Assembly (NCBI GenBank): GCA_030747075.1
Contig: JASLLL010000050.1
Location: 1 to 10,674 of the forward strand
DNA from: Gemmatimonadota bacterium
GTDB lineage: Bacteria; ARS69
Length of the DNA: 10,674 nt
Direction of reading: 5' to 3'
The notes beneath the pieces were generated by a model that worked only from the letters and a program-made list of their open reading frames with translations, was not told the DNA's origin and did not search any database. A program made the translations under genes and the position numbers. Positions 1 to 6,762 of the stretch are shown here, piece after piece; the first letter of the stretch is position 1; the number at the start of each line of letters is the position of its first letter.

Positions 1-1
1 C

Positions 2-376
2 AACGCGGGAGCCGACACCGGAACACTCAACCAGTGGTGTCTGCGCCTCACCTACGGAAGCGGCGCGACGGACGCGGACTTCGTAGCGGGCGCGCCGATC
101 GCGACCGAACTCACGGGGAACCGCCCGAACCCGTTCGGTGCGTCGACGGAGATCTCCTTCGGACTGGCGCGAGAGGGCGAGGTGAACCTGTCCGTGTTTG
201 ATGTGTCGGGTCGCCGCGTGGCGAAGGTCTTCAGCGGGCAGATGCCGATCGGCTGGCATCGTGTCGCGTGGGATGGCCGGGACGGCGCGGGGCGTCCGGT
301 GGCGAGCGGTATTTACTTCTACCGCCTCGATGCTGACGGGAACACCTTCACGCGGAAGATGCTCCGCCTGAAGTAA
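2..376 (+). CDS. Secreted protein, C-terminal part: end of P domain plus FlgD-like sorting domain (5' truncated)
   Basis: The reading frame is open from the window edge, so only the last 124 residues are visible. The first 20 residues contain DTGTLNQW and LRLTYG, the usual closing strand of a proprotein-convertase P (Homo B) domain, which in bacteria often follows a subtilisin-like protease or another secreted enzyme. A short linker leads to GNRPNPFGASTEISF, then SVFDVSGRRV, WDGRDGAGRPVASGIYFYRL, and a basic terminus ending RKMLRLK. This is a complete FlgD Ig-like / type IX-style sorting domain, normally removed or used as an anchor during export across the outer membrane. The enzymatic part lies outside the window, so its activity is unknown. 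The gene converges on the minus-strand gene at 648-3197. A strong hairpin at 594-623 probably ends transcription. The domain reading is firm; the identity of the whole protein is not. Confidence 0.85.
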   Translation, partial: NAGADTGTLNQWCLRLTYGSGATDADFVAGAPIATELTGNRPNPFGASTEISFGLAREGEVNLSVFDVSGRRVAKVFSGQMPIGWHRVAWDGRDGAGRPVASGIYFYRLDADGNTFTRKMLRLK

Positions 377-378
377 TC

Positions 379-570
379 GACGAGGTCCGGCCGGCGGCCT
401 TCCCCTCCCCCCGGGGCCGGCGGCAGGTGGTGCAGGGGCCGCTTCGCCACGGCGCGGGGCGGCCCTTCCTGCGCGGCGCGGCACGCTCTCCGCAGCCGTC
501 AGGCGTGTACTTTCTGCGCCTGCGTGGCGGCACGGTGCACGCGGACTCGCGCGTGACGCTGCTGCGGTAG
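379..570 (+). pseudogene. Degraded second C-terminal sorting domain (gene remnant)
   Basis: No intact gene is visible between the stop at 376 and the minus-strand gene at 648. One plus-strand frame, two bases out of step with the preceding gene, ends with a recognisable tail: PSGVYFLRLRGG (about 496-531), then a short stretch ending RVTLLR and a TAG at 568-570. Upstream in the same frame are GRR (about 415-423) and GPLRHGAG (about 436-459), which fall where the GRRV and GPLPAG positions of such a tail would be. The FDV strand and the PNP motif are missing and there is no plausible start codon with a ribosome binding site. I read it as the 3' remnant of another secreted-protein gene, or of a former tandem tail. 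A chance frame in GC-rich DNA is possible but unlikely for the last 25 residues. Confidence 0.5.
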
Positions 571-593
571 CGGCCACTCTCTCCCGGACGCAA

Positions 594-623
594 GAAGCCC
601 CCCGGATTGCTCCGGGGGGCTTC
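594..623. terminator. Strong hairpin between convergent genes, probable bidirectional terminator
   Basis: A perfect 12-bp inverted repeat has its arms at 594-605 and 612-623, with a 6-base loop at 606-611. The stem contains a run of six C paired with six G. It lies between the plus-strand gene ending at 376 (and the remnant ending at 570) and the minus-strand gene whose stop codon is at 648. It can therefore serve both directions. There is no long T tract on either side, so termination efficiency is uncertain. Confidence 0.8.
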
Positions 624-647
624 GGCGGTCCTCTTCCAGCGGCTGCT

Positions 648-3197
648 CTACCTCACGATGATGAGCTTGCGCGTCTGCTCCTTCCCGTGAGTCTGGAGCT
701 TGTAGAAGTAGACCCCCGCCGCCATGCGTGAAGTGTCGAGCGTGTACTCGTGGCGGCCCGCCGGGAGATCGTCGCTGATGATCGTCTTCACGCGACGCCC
801 CGCGACATCGAATACCGACAGGTCCACCTTGCCGTCACGCGGAACCGCAAACGCGATCGCGGTCTGTGCATTGGCCGGATTGGGGAAGTTCTGGTCCAGA
901 CCGAAGGCTTCGGCGGACGCGAGAATCTCATCCACATCGACGGGATCATCTCCCGTGATCTCGCGTTGCCAGATGCTCCGGCCGTAGCTGCCCGCGACCA
1001 CATAGAACCGGCCCACCGTTGACAGACTGTCGATGAAGGCAAGTTCGGTGACAATGTTGGCGCCGGGCATCCCATTGTTCCAGCGGTGCCAGAGTGTGCC
1101 TCCGTCCGTCGTGCGGAAGCAGCCCATCTCGGACGAAAGGTAGAGCTTGTTCGGGTCCGTCGGGTGAGCGATGACATCCGACGCCGGAACATTGGGGAGG
1201 TTCCCGGTGACATTGGCCCAGTTCTGGCCGCGGTCGGTCGTCTTGTAGACCTTTTCCCCCGGTGTCGACAGTCCGTTCATGACCGCGTAGGCCTCGTGGG
1301 AGCCGTATGGATGCGGAGCGACATGGCGCACCCGCTCTCCGGCGGGAAGTCCCGCGCTTCTCTCCACCCACGCCCCGTCGTACACCTGAAGGCGTTGCCC
1401 CGCTGTCGAGGAAGCCAGGCAGGCGTAGATGTTCGTCGAACCGCTCCACTTGGCGACGGAGATGTTGGACACATTTGCCGGGAAGGCCGCGGCGTTGTGC
1501 TTCGCCCAGTTGGAGCCCTCGTCGGTGGAGCGGTACACCCAGGTGTCGGAGTTGGTGTAGATCCACGGGGTTCCCGCGTAGCTGTCGTGGAGGATCATGG
1601 GCCACCACATCCCCGACGGGTCGATGCCCGTGTTGATGTGGGACCAGTTCACACCCCTATCGGTCGAGAAGAGTCTGCGGAACGACCAGTCGCCTCCGTA
1701 GACTCCGTTCGTCATCCAGATCTTGTCCGGGTTGGACGGGTGGACCGAGATCGCGCTTCCGTCCCCCCCGGAGGCGAAGGTCCAGCTGGATCCGCCGTCG
1801 GTCGTCATGGGGATGCCGTTGTCCTGTGTTCCGCCCCCGATGATCCGGGCGTCGCTCAGTGCGGCGTCGATGTGCACATACTGGGTGATCGGGAGGAAGT
1901 TGCTGGACGAAGACCAGGTGGCGCCCGCATCATCAGAGTAGATCCACCCGCCGTCGTTCCCTTCCCAGACCCGGGTGCCGTCGGAGTGCCAGCGAATGGC
2001 ATGATGGTCCACATGGACATCCGAGTCCGCGACCTCTGCCCAGTTCGTTCCTCCGTCGGTGGTTCTCCAGAGGGAGCCGCCGCCCGCCAACACAATGTTG
2101 TGGTCGGTGGGCGAAGCTCCGATGACATTGTTGTACCAGCCCTGGCCCCAGTGGTAGGCACTGGGTGGAGTCACATCCGACCAGGTGGAACCGCCGTTTG
2201 AGCTCCTGTAGACGCCGTGGGTGTTGTGGTCCGTCACATCGACGATGGCTGCGTAGACGACCTGCGAGGTCGTGCCGGACACGGAGACAGCGATCCTCCC
2301 CAGGTCCGTGGTGGGGAGCGTGCCGCTCCCATCGACGAGAAGCGTCCAGGATGCTCCGCTGTCGGTGGACTTGGCCACGCCGGCGCCATATCGGCCCATG
2401 TAGATGACATTCGACGCAGTCGGGCTGACGGAGATGTCCGAAACCCACCCGGTCAGGATCCGATTCCACGAACCCCCGTTGTCCGTCGAGCGGAAGTACC
2501 CGTGTCCGGTGCACGCGTGGATGATGTTCGTGTTCGTGGGGTCGTAGCGAATCCGGAAGAAGGAGGTTGGCTCGACGGGGAGAGCAACATGCGTCCAGCT
2601 GCCTCCGGCGTCGGTGGTTTCCCAGAGACCGGTTCCCGCGCGAATGAAGGGTTCCCCCGTGCCGACGAAGATGTGGTCGGAGTCCAGGGGATCCGTCGCA
2701 AACGAACCGATCGCCTGGCTGGTCAGGCCGTCCGTCATCGGGTACGGAATGAACCACAAGAACGACCAGAGGGCGCCACTCGCGGATGCGATGCGCGTTG
2801 CCGCACCGGAGGGTACTTCGATGTCGAGAACGCGCCCGGTGTACTTCGCGCCGGTGGAAGGGACATCCATTCCCCACGGCCCCAGGCAGTCCCACGAGTT
2901 GATGGCGCGCGGGCCTACCATGTCTTCGGCGGGGATCGTCTCGACTTCGTCCCAGATTCCGTCAAGTACTTCGCGCGGAAGGACATTGCCGTAGGGGTGG
3001 TGCCACTCGCTGAAGAACCAGCGCTCCTGATCCGGTCCCTTCGCGGGCTCCTCGGGCGGCATGGCAATGGGGGATTCCACGACTTCCGACTCCGCATCCG
3101 GGAGGGTGGTGTCCGCCGGACCCGGCACCAGGCCGGACGCGAAGAGAAGCAGGGCGGTCAGCAGTACCGAAGGAACCGCAAGTCGAAATATACGCAT
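648..3197 (-). CDS. Secreted Asp-box (BNR) beta-propeller protein with C-terminal sorting domain, paralogue 1
   Basis: This 849-residue protein is predicted to be exported. It starts with a signal peptide (R2 and R5, then a hydrophobic core at about 6-25). Residues 58-140 form an N-terminal segment with WHHPYG (65-70), LGPWG and GRVLDIEV, shared with the neighbouring paralogue. Eleven Asp-box motifs of the S/T-x-D-x-G-x-x-W type follow near 193, 237, 277, 331, 379, 421, 465, 511, 557, 653 and 696, as in sialidase-like and VPS10/sortilin-like propellers. Family landmarks GNDGGW (413-418) and GGGTQDNG (454-461) are present. Residues 765-849 are a type IX-style sorting domain (NFPNP, SVFDVAGRRV, AAGVYFYKL, basic end). 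No catalytic residues of a known hydrolase are evident, so binding or an unknown activity is possible. The ATG at 3197 has GGAG at 3208-3205, seven bases upstream. Two promoters precede it. The propeller call is firm; the substrate is unknown. Confidence 0.9.
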   Translation of the reverse strand: MRIFRLAVPSVLLTALLLFASGLVPGPADTTLPDAESEVVESPIAMPPEEPAKGPDQERWFFSEWHHPYGNVLPREVLDGIWDEVETIPAEDMVGPRAINSWDCLGPWGMDVPSTGAKYTGRVLDIEVPSGAATRIASASGALWSFLWFIPYPMTDGLTSQAIGSFATDPLDSDHIFVGTGEPFIRAGTGLWETTDAGGSWTHVALPVEPTSFFRIRYDPTNTNIIHACTGHGYFRSTDNGGSWNRILTGWVSDISVSPTASNVIYMGRYGAGVAKSTDSGASWTLLVDGSGTLPTTDLGRIAVSVSGTTSQVVYAAIVDVTDHNTHGVYRSSNGGSTWSDVTPPSAYHWGQGWYNNVIGASPTDHNIVLAGGGSLWRTTDGGTNWAEVADSDVHVDHHAIRWHSDGTRVWEGNDGGWIYSDDAGATWSSSSNFLPITQYVHIDAALSDARIIGGGTQDNGIPMTTDGGSSWTFASGGDGSAISVHPSNPDKIWMTNGVYGGDWSFRRLFSTDRGVNWSHINTGIDPSGMWWPMILHDSYAGTPWIYTNSDTWVYRSTDEGSNWAKHNAAAFPANVSNISVAKWSGSTNIYACLASSTAGQRLQVYDGAWVERSAGLPAGERVRHVAPHPYGSHEAYAVMNGLSTPGEKVYKTTDRGQNWANVTGNLPNVPASDVIAHPTDPNKLYLSSEMGCFRTTDGGTLWHRWNNGMPGANIVTELAFIDSLSTVGRFYVVAGSYGRSIWQREITGDDPVDVDEILASAEAFGLDQNFPNPANAQTAIAFAVPRDGKVDLSVFDVAGRRVKTIISDDLPAGRHEYTLDTSRMAAGVYFYKLQTHGKEQTRKLIIVR

Positions 3198-3305
3198 GGA
3201 AGCACTCCAGGATGATGGGGATCGAACACACGAGTGAGCACGCCGATCGAGACACTTTGCGCTTCAGTCTGCGTGGTTCGAGACGCATACGACAGCCAAC
3301 AACCA

Positions 3306-3335
3306 AGTGTATCACAACCGACGGTGCGCGCTCAA
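3306..3335 (-). promoter_or_regulatory. Proximal sigma70-like promoter of paralogue 1
   Basis: Read on the minus strand, a -35 box TTGAGC (3335-3330) is followed by an 18-bp spacer and a -10 box TACACT (3311-3306). The expected transcription start is near 3299, giving a leader of about 100 bases to the ATG at 3197. A copy of the shared 16-bp block ends in the -35 box. The -10 box is only a moderate match to consensus; the repeated architecture at 3472-3501 strengthens the call. Confidence 0.5.
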
Positions 3336-3347
3336 TCAGAACGGGCG
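3332..3347 (-). repeat. 16-bp promoter-associated block, copy 1
   Basis: On the minus strand this reads CGCCCGTTCTGATTGA. It differs at one base from the copy at 3498-3513, and the two copies are 166 bp apart in the same orientation. Its 3' end supplies the first four bases of the -35 box. Similar CTCCT/TTTCT-rich sequence precedes both copies. It may be an operator or a trace of promoter duplication. Confidence 0.65.
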
Positions 3348-3471
3348 GCAAGAAAGGAGAATACCGGGTCAGATAAGTGAGAGTTTTGCCGGGTCCGGTA
3401 CGGGGGAGCGACGGGTTACGCTCCGACATCGCGGCCGCGCAGTTCCGACAGGAGGAAAGCGGACGAAGACG

Positions 3472-3501
3472 ATCATAGCGGACTTGAGAGCGTCTGTTCA
3501 A
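3472..3501 (-). promoter_or_regulatory. Distal sigma70-like promoter of paralogue 1
   Basis: On the minus strand, TTGAAC (3501-3496), an 18-bp spacer and TATGAT (3477-3472) give one of the better consensus matches in the window. It lies about 30 bases past the stop codon of the upstream paralogue. It would yield a leader of roughly 270 bases for the gene starting at 3197. Its spacer length equals that of the proximal promoter and the same 16-bp block overlaps its -35 box. Confidence 0.6.
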
Positions 3502-3513
3502 TCGGAACGGGCG
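3498..3513 (-). repeat. 16-bp promoter-associated block, copy 2
   Basis: On the minus strand this reads CGCCCGTTCCGATTGA, matching copy 1 at 15 of 16 positions and placed identically relative to its -35 box. Outside the block and its CT-rich upstream flank, the two promoter regions are not obviously alike. Constraint on the block itself is therefore plausible. Confidence 0.65.
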
Positions 3514-3531
3514 CAGAGAAACAGGAGTTCT

Positions 3532-6063
3532 CTACCTGGATAGAGTCAACTGTTCGGAGGCCACCAGCTCTCCCGCCCGGAGTCTCACGAAGAAGATGCC
3601 CGGTGGGAGGGTGCCTACCGGGAGGTTCACGAAGTGGTCTCCCGATGCACGCGTCTCATCAAGGACGGACGCGACGCGCCGGCCTGCCACATCGTGGATC
3701 GTCAACTGGACGCTTGCTTCGCGAGGCAGGTGGAAGCGGATCGTCGCGTGGGTGGATGCCGGGTTGGGGGTCGGGCGCGAGAGGGTGAGGTCGCGGTTCG
3801 TTGTCGGCACGAGGGGAACGGCCGTCGTCCCTCCGTCGGTGATCGTCCGGCCCCACGCTCCCCGCCCGTAGGTTCCCGCGATGATGTGGAATGTCCCGTC
3901 GATGGACCATCGGTTCACACACTCCAGATCCGTGACGATTGCGGCCCCCGGCATCCCCTCGTTCCAGCGCAACCAGGTGGAGCCGCCGTCCGTGGTTCGA
4001 AAGCAGCCGTATTGCGAGGCCAGGTAGAGGATGTTGTCGTCCACCGGATGGGGGATGAGGTCGGCCAGCGGGAGGTTCGGGAGGTCGCCGGTGATGTCCG
4101 TCCATGCCACGCCCATGTCCGTGGTGCGGAATACCATGCCGCCGGATTCCCCGGTTCCGTTCATGACGGCCCACGCCTGAGAGGGATCCGCGGGTCGGAG
4201 TGATATGCGACGCACTCGCTGCGACGACGGGATGCCGCCGGACCGCTCCTCCCAGATGCCCTGCCGGTAGACCTGTACCTTGGCGCTGGTCGCGGGCCAT
4301 CCGAGGCTGGCGTACAGGACATCGCCATGGAGAATGGTCCGGCGGGGAGCGACGAGGTCACCGACGATGTGGGGAAGCTCACCGGGACTCAGGAGACGCC
4401 ATGTGTCGCCCGCGTCCTTGGATCGGTACACCTCTCCCCCCGAGTTTGTGTAGAGCCACGGCGGGGAACCGCCATCCTGCACAATCTTCGGCCACCCGTA
4501 GGAAGTAGGCGGCAAGCCGTTGTTGATGGTTCCCCAACTGCCGCCGGTGTTGGTGGATCGCTTTCGGTGGAACGGAAGATCTCCGCTGTACAGGCCGTTC
4601 GTGACCCAGAGGTTGGCGGAGTTCCCCGCGTCGACCGCGAAGTCGCAGCCATCTCCCGGAAACATGCGGCTCCACAGAGCTCCGCTGTCCACGGTGAGGG
4701 AGATCCCGTTGTCCTGCGTCCCGCCACCCAGGACGGAGAAGTCGTCTGATGACACTCCCACATGATAATACTGGGTGATCGGCAGCGTGTTGAACTCGTC
4801 GCTCCAGGTGGCTCCCTGGTCGGTGGAACGGATCCACCCGCCGTCGTTGCCGACCCACACCGACGCTCCGTCAGGGCTCCAGGCGATGGCGTGCTGGTCC
4901 ACATGAACGACCGCAACCCCCAGATTCGTCCAGTTGTCGCCGCCGTCGGTCGAGCGGAGAAGCACGACGCCTCCGGCGAGGACGATGTCCGGATTCGTCG
5001 GGCAGGCCGCGATGACATTGTTGTACCAGCCCTGCTCGCCGAGGTGGTTTGTGCCCGGCGAGATGTCGTCCCAGGTGCGCCCCGCATCTGTCGTACGGAA
5101 GATCCCGAGAAGCCGGTTGTCGGAGTCCCTGGCGACCGATGCGTACACCCGGTCCGGATCCGCGGGACTGGCCGCGAGGGCTGTTCGCCCGACATCGGAT
5201 ATCGGCGCGCCGCCTTGATCGAGCTTCACCCAGGTGTCGCCGCCGTCGGGAGACCGGTAGATGGCGTCTCCGTGGCGAGCTGTATAGAGGACGGTCGGAT
5301 TCTCCGGGACGATGGCGAGGTCGGTGGCATCGCCTCCCAGCATACGCACCAGAGACGCCGCCGAGTTGGTAGAGCGGTAATAACCTTCGTTCGTTGCCGC
5401 ATGGATGACGGCGGGATCATTGGGATCGTACCGAATGCGGTAGTAGGAAGAGGGCTCGGCGAACCATCCCTGTCCGTTGTCGATCGGGACTTCCTGCCAG
5501 CTGCCGCCGCCGTCGGTCGTTCGATGGAGTCCCGCCCCCGCGCGGAGATGCGGTTCCCCTGTTCCAACCAGGATGTCATCGGCGTCGTTCGGGTTCGTGG
5601 CGAATGAACCGATCGCGAGACTGGGAAGACTGTCGGACAGCGGCGCGGAGAAGATGGGACCTGTACGCCAGAGTCCGCCGCTTGCTGAGGCCACGCGAAG
5701 AGACCCGTCGGCCCTTGGCTCCAGGTCGAGAACGCGCCCGGTGACCTGCTGGCCCGCCGGCGTCTCGATGCCGTGCGGTCCGAGGGATTGCCACTCGCCT
5801 TCCGCGCCCCGGGCGATCTCCGCTTCCGGGACCGCGCGCACTTCCCGGTGGATTCGCTCGACGACTTCCGCCGGAAGGAGCGTTCCGTGTGGATGATGCC
5901 AGTCCGCAAAGAACGCACGCTGGCGGTTTGCTCCGGCGCGAGGTCTTGTCGCGGGGTCGGGCGAAGGGGTGTCCCGAATGGGGACAGCGACCATCAGCAC
6001 GGCGAGAGCAGTGAGGGCAGTTCGCCGGAAGGTCGGGAGCGGGGGGAGGCGCTTCACCATCAT
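3532..6063 (-). CDS. Secreted Asp-box (BNR) beta-propeller protein with C-terminal sorting domain, paralogue 2
   Basis: This 843-residue protein matches the downstream gene nearly end to end and is clearly its tandem paralogue. It has a signal peptide (K4, R5, R13, R14, then hydrophobic residues 15-28) and the N-terminal segment with WHHPHG (55-60), SLGPHG and VTGRVLDL. Ten good Asp-boxes lie near 182, 271, 324, 371, 413, 457, 503, 548, 647 and 690, and an eleventh near 231 is degenerate (STNSAASL, lacking Asp, Gly and Trp). VGNDGGW (404-410) and GGGTQDNG (446-453) are kept. Residues 758-843 form a sorting domain (PTPNP, HDVAGRRV, PPGIFFVRLRAG, ending LTLSR). I chose the ATG at 6063 (second possible at 6060) because it opens a signal peptide. 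The frame continues to 6618, but that would overlap the divergent operon and the extra residues look non-coding. No Shine-Dalgarno is visible. The substrate is unknown. Confidence 0.88.
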   Translation of the reverse strand: MMVKRLPPLPTFRRTALTALAVLMVAVPIRDTPSPDPATRPRAGANRQRAFFADWHHPHGTLLPAEVVERIHREVRAVPEAEIARGAEGEWQSLGPHGIETPAGQQVTGRVLDLEPRADGSLRVASASGGLWRTGPIFSAPLSDSLPSLAIGSFATNPNDADDILVGTGEPHLRAGAGLHRTTDGGGSWQEVPIDNGQGWFAEPSSYYRIRYDPNDPAVIHAATNEGYYRSTNSAASLVRMLGGDATDLAIVPENPTVLYTARHGDAIYRSPDGGDTWVKLDQGGAPISDVGRTALAASPADPDRVYASVARDSDNRLLGIFRTTDAGRTWDDISPGTNHLGEQGWYNNVIAACPTNPDIVLAGGVVLLRSTDGGDNWTNLGVAVVHVDQHAIAWSPDGASVWVGNDGGWIRSTDQGATWSDEFNTLPITQYYHVGVSSDDFSVLGGGTQDNGISLTVDSGALWSRMFPGDGCDFAVDAGNSANLWVTNGLYSGDLPFHRKRSTNTGGSWGTINNGLPPTSYGWPKIVQDGGSPPWLYTNSGGEVYRSKDAGDTWRLLSPGELPHIVGDLVAPRRTILHGDVLYASLGWPATSAKVQVYRQGIWEERSGGIPSSQRVRRISLRPADPSQAWAVMNGTGESGGMVFRTTDMGVAWTDITGDLPNLPLADLIPHPVDDNILYLASQYGCFRTTDGGSTWLRWNEGMPGAAIVTDLECVNRWSIDGTFHIIAGTYGRGAWGRTITDGGTTAVPLVPTTNRDLTLSRPTPNPASTHATIRFHLPREASVQLTIHDVAGRRVASVLDETRASGDHFVNLPVGTLPPGIFFVRLRAGELVASEQLTLSR

Positions 6064-6069
6064 CCGCCG

Positions 6070-6099
6070 AGGATACCACACGGCAAGGACACCCCTCAA
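6070..6099 (-). promoter_or_regulatory. Candidate promoter of paralogue 2, giving a leaderless mRNA
   Basis: On the minus strand, TTGAGG (6099-6094), an 18-bp spacer and TATCCT (6075-6070) end six bases before the ATG at 6063. The expected start site therefore falls at or next to the A of that ATG. This agrees with the absence of a Shine-Dalgarno sequence there. Both boxes match consensus at four of six positions, so the call is moderate. The rest of the 147-bp divergent gap must hold the promoter of the plus-strand operon; only a weak TATCGT at 6163-6168 stands out, with no matching -35 box. Confidence 0.42.
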
Positions 6100-6198
6100 G
6101 CGCGTCGGATGGCTCCGGCAGGTGTGGCGTTCAAGTTCTCGCAAGAGCGGCGGTGCGTGGTGTATCGTGTCGCCGTTCGCTCTGGCCACAACCACTGC

Positions 6199-6204
6199 GG
6201 GAGG
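6199..6204 (+). promoter_or_regulatory. Ribosome binding site of the small-subunit gene
   Basis: GGGAGG ends six bases before the ATG at 6211. It decides that start over in-frame ATGs far upstream, which would put coding sequence across the divergent promoter region and into the opposite gene. Confidence 0.8.
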
Positions 6205-6210
6205 CCGCCC

Positions 6211-6762
6211 ATGACCCGGACAGACTCCGTTCCCGACCCGGCCCCGCCGAGTGACGCGGTCGCGAAGGTCGTGGTTCGGCTGAGTGTGAACGGCGCGATG
6301 CACGAGGTGGCCGTGCGTCCGGCGGATGTCCTGCTGGATACGCTTCGAGATGACCTGGGCCTGACCGGCACGACCCGGGGTTGCGACATGGGAGCGTGCG
6401 GGTGCTGCACGGTGCTCATTGACGGCGCACCGATGCTCGCCTGCCTTACGCTGACCGCATTGACCGAGGGGCGCGAAATCCTGACCATCGAAGGCGTGGC
6501 ACCGCCCGGAGTGGACCTCCACCCGCTCCAGAGCGCCCTTCACGAACATGGCGGCTCGCAGTGCGGGTACTGCACGCCGGGGTTCATCATGACGGCGCTG
6601 GCGTTTCTGAAAGAGCACCCGGATCCGACTACCGACGAAATCCGCCGCGCGATCTCCGGCAATATGTGCCGCTGTACCGGCTATGTGAAGATCATCGAAG
6701 CAATCGCGGCCGCCGCGAAGGACCTTTCGGATCCAGCACCCACCGGAGGAGAATCGTCGTGA
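6211..6762 (+). CDS. hcrC: 4-hydroxybenzoyl-CoA reductase-like small subunit, 2x[2Fe-2S] (gamma)
   Basis: This 183-residue protein is the electron-transfer subunit of a xanthine-dehydrogenase-family molybdenum enzyme. Residues 19-85 form a plant-type ferredoxin domain with C58, C63, C66 and C78 as ligands (C65 is an extra cysteine). Residues 100-170 form the all-helical second domain with CGYC (118-121) and CRC (153-155) holding the second [2Fe-2S] cluster. Its length suits the family (about 160 for the Thauera subunit, as I recall). The extra residues are a 19-residue polar, proline-rich N-terminus and a short C-terminal tail. There is no twin-arginine signal, so the enzyme is probably cytoplasmic. 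It is first in the operon and its TGA overlaps the GTG of the large-subunit gene. The family is certain. The specific assignment to 4-hydroxybenzoyl-CoA reductase rests on the partner FAD subunit. A related oxidoreductase acting on another substrate is the alternative. Confidence 0.9.
   Translation: MTRTDSVPDPAPPSDAVAKVVVRLSVNGAMHEVAVRPADVLLDTLRDDLGLTGTTRGCDMGACGCCTVLIDGAPMLACLTLTALTEGREILTIEGVAPPGVDLHPLQSALHEHGGSQCGYCTPGFIMTALAFLKEHPDPTTDEIRRAISGNMCRCTGYVKIIEAIAAAAKDLSDPAPTGGESS
6745..6751 (+). promoter_or_regulatory. Ribosome binding site deciding the GTG start of the large subunit
   Basis: GGAGGAG ends seven bases before GTG at 6759. This is the strongest Shine-Dalgarno sequence in the window. 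It fixes a GTG start that overlaps the previous stop by four bases (GTGA). Longer versions of the frame reach back to 6561 inside the small-subunit gene and have no such signal. Confidence 0.85.

Larger units (their letters stand above)
3198..3531. other. Intergenic region with twin promoters for the downstream propeller gene
   Basis: This 334-bp gap separates two same-strand paralogues. I see no credible gene in it: the short open frames have no ribosome binding site and no recognisable domain. It holds two minus-strand sigma70-like promoters and two copies of a 16-bp block. There is also a roughly 100-base leader from the nearer promoter to the start codon at 3197. No strong terminator follows the upstream paralogue, so some read-through is possible. 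Confidence 0.7.

Noticed and set aside
1086-2201. Open plus-strand frame opposite the 648-3197 propeller gene, and a similar one at 2217-3215
   Set aside because: Both are shadows of the real gene with Arg-, Gly- and Val-rich composition and no recognisable domains.
3515-3533. Small inverted repeat overlapping the stop codon of the 3532-6063 gene
   Set aside because: The stem is only six A/T-rich base pairs with a 7-base loop and no T tract. It is too weak to call a terminator.
6136-6168. Possible plus-strand promoter for the reductase operon (TATCGT at 6163)
   Set aside because: No acceptable -35 box lies 16-19 bases upstream, so I could not support the call.
5773-6210. Upstream extension of the small-subunit gene
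   Set aside because: It lies antisense to the propeller gene and lacks family similarity. The ATG at 6211 has a strong ribosome binding site and fits the family length.
6064-6618. Upstream extension of the 3532-6063 gene in the same frame
   Set aside because: It would cross the divergent promoter region and overlap the small-subunit gene antisense. The extra residues are Arg- and His-rich without any domain, and a signal peptide begins at 6063.
6561-6758. Upstream extension of the large-subunit gene
   Set aside because: The extension is an out-of-frame reading of the small-subunit gene. The GTG at 6759 with GGAGGAG upstream is the supported start.
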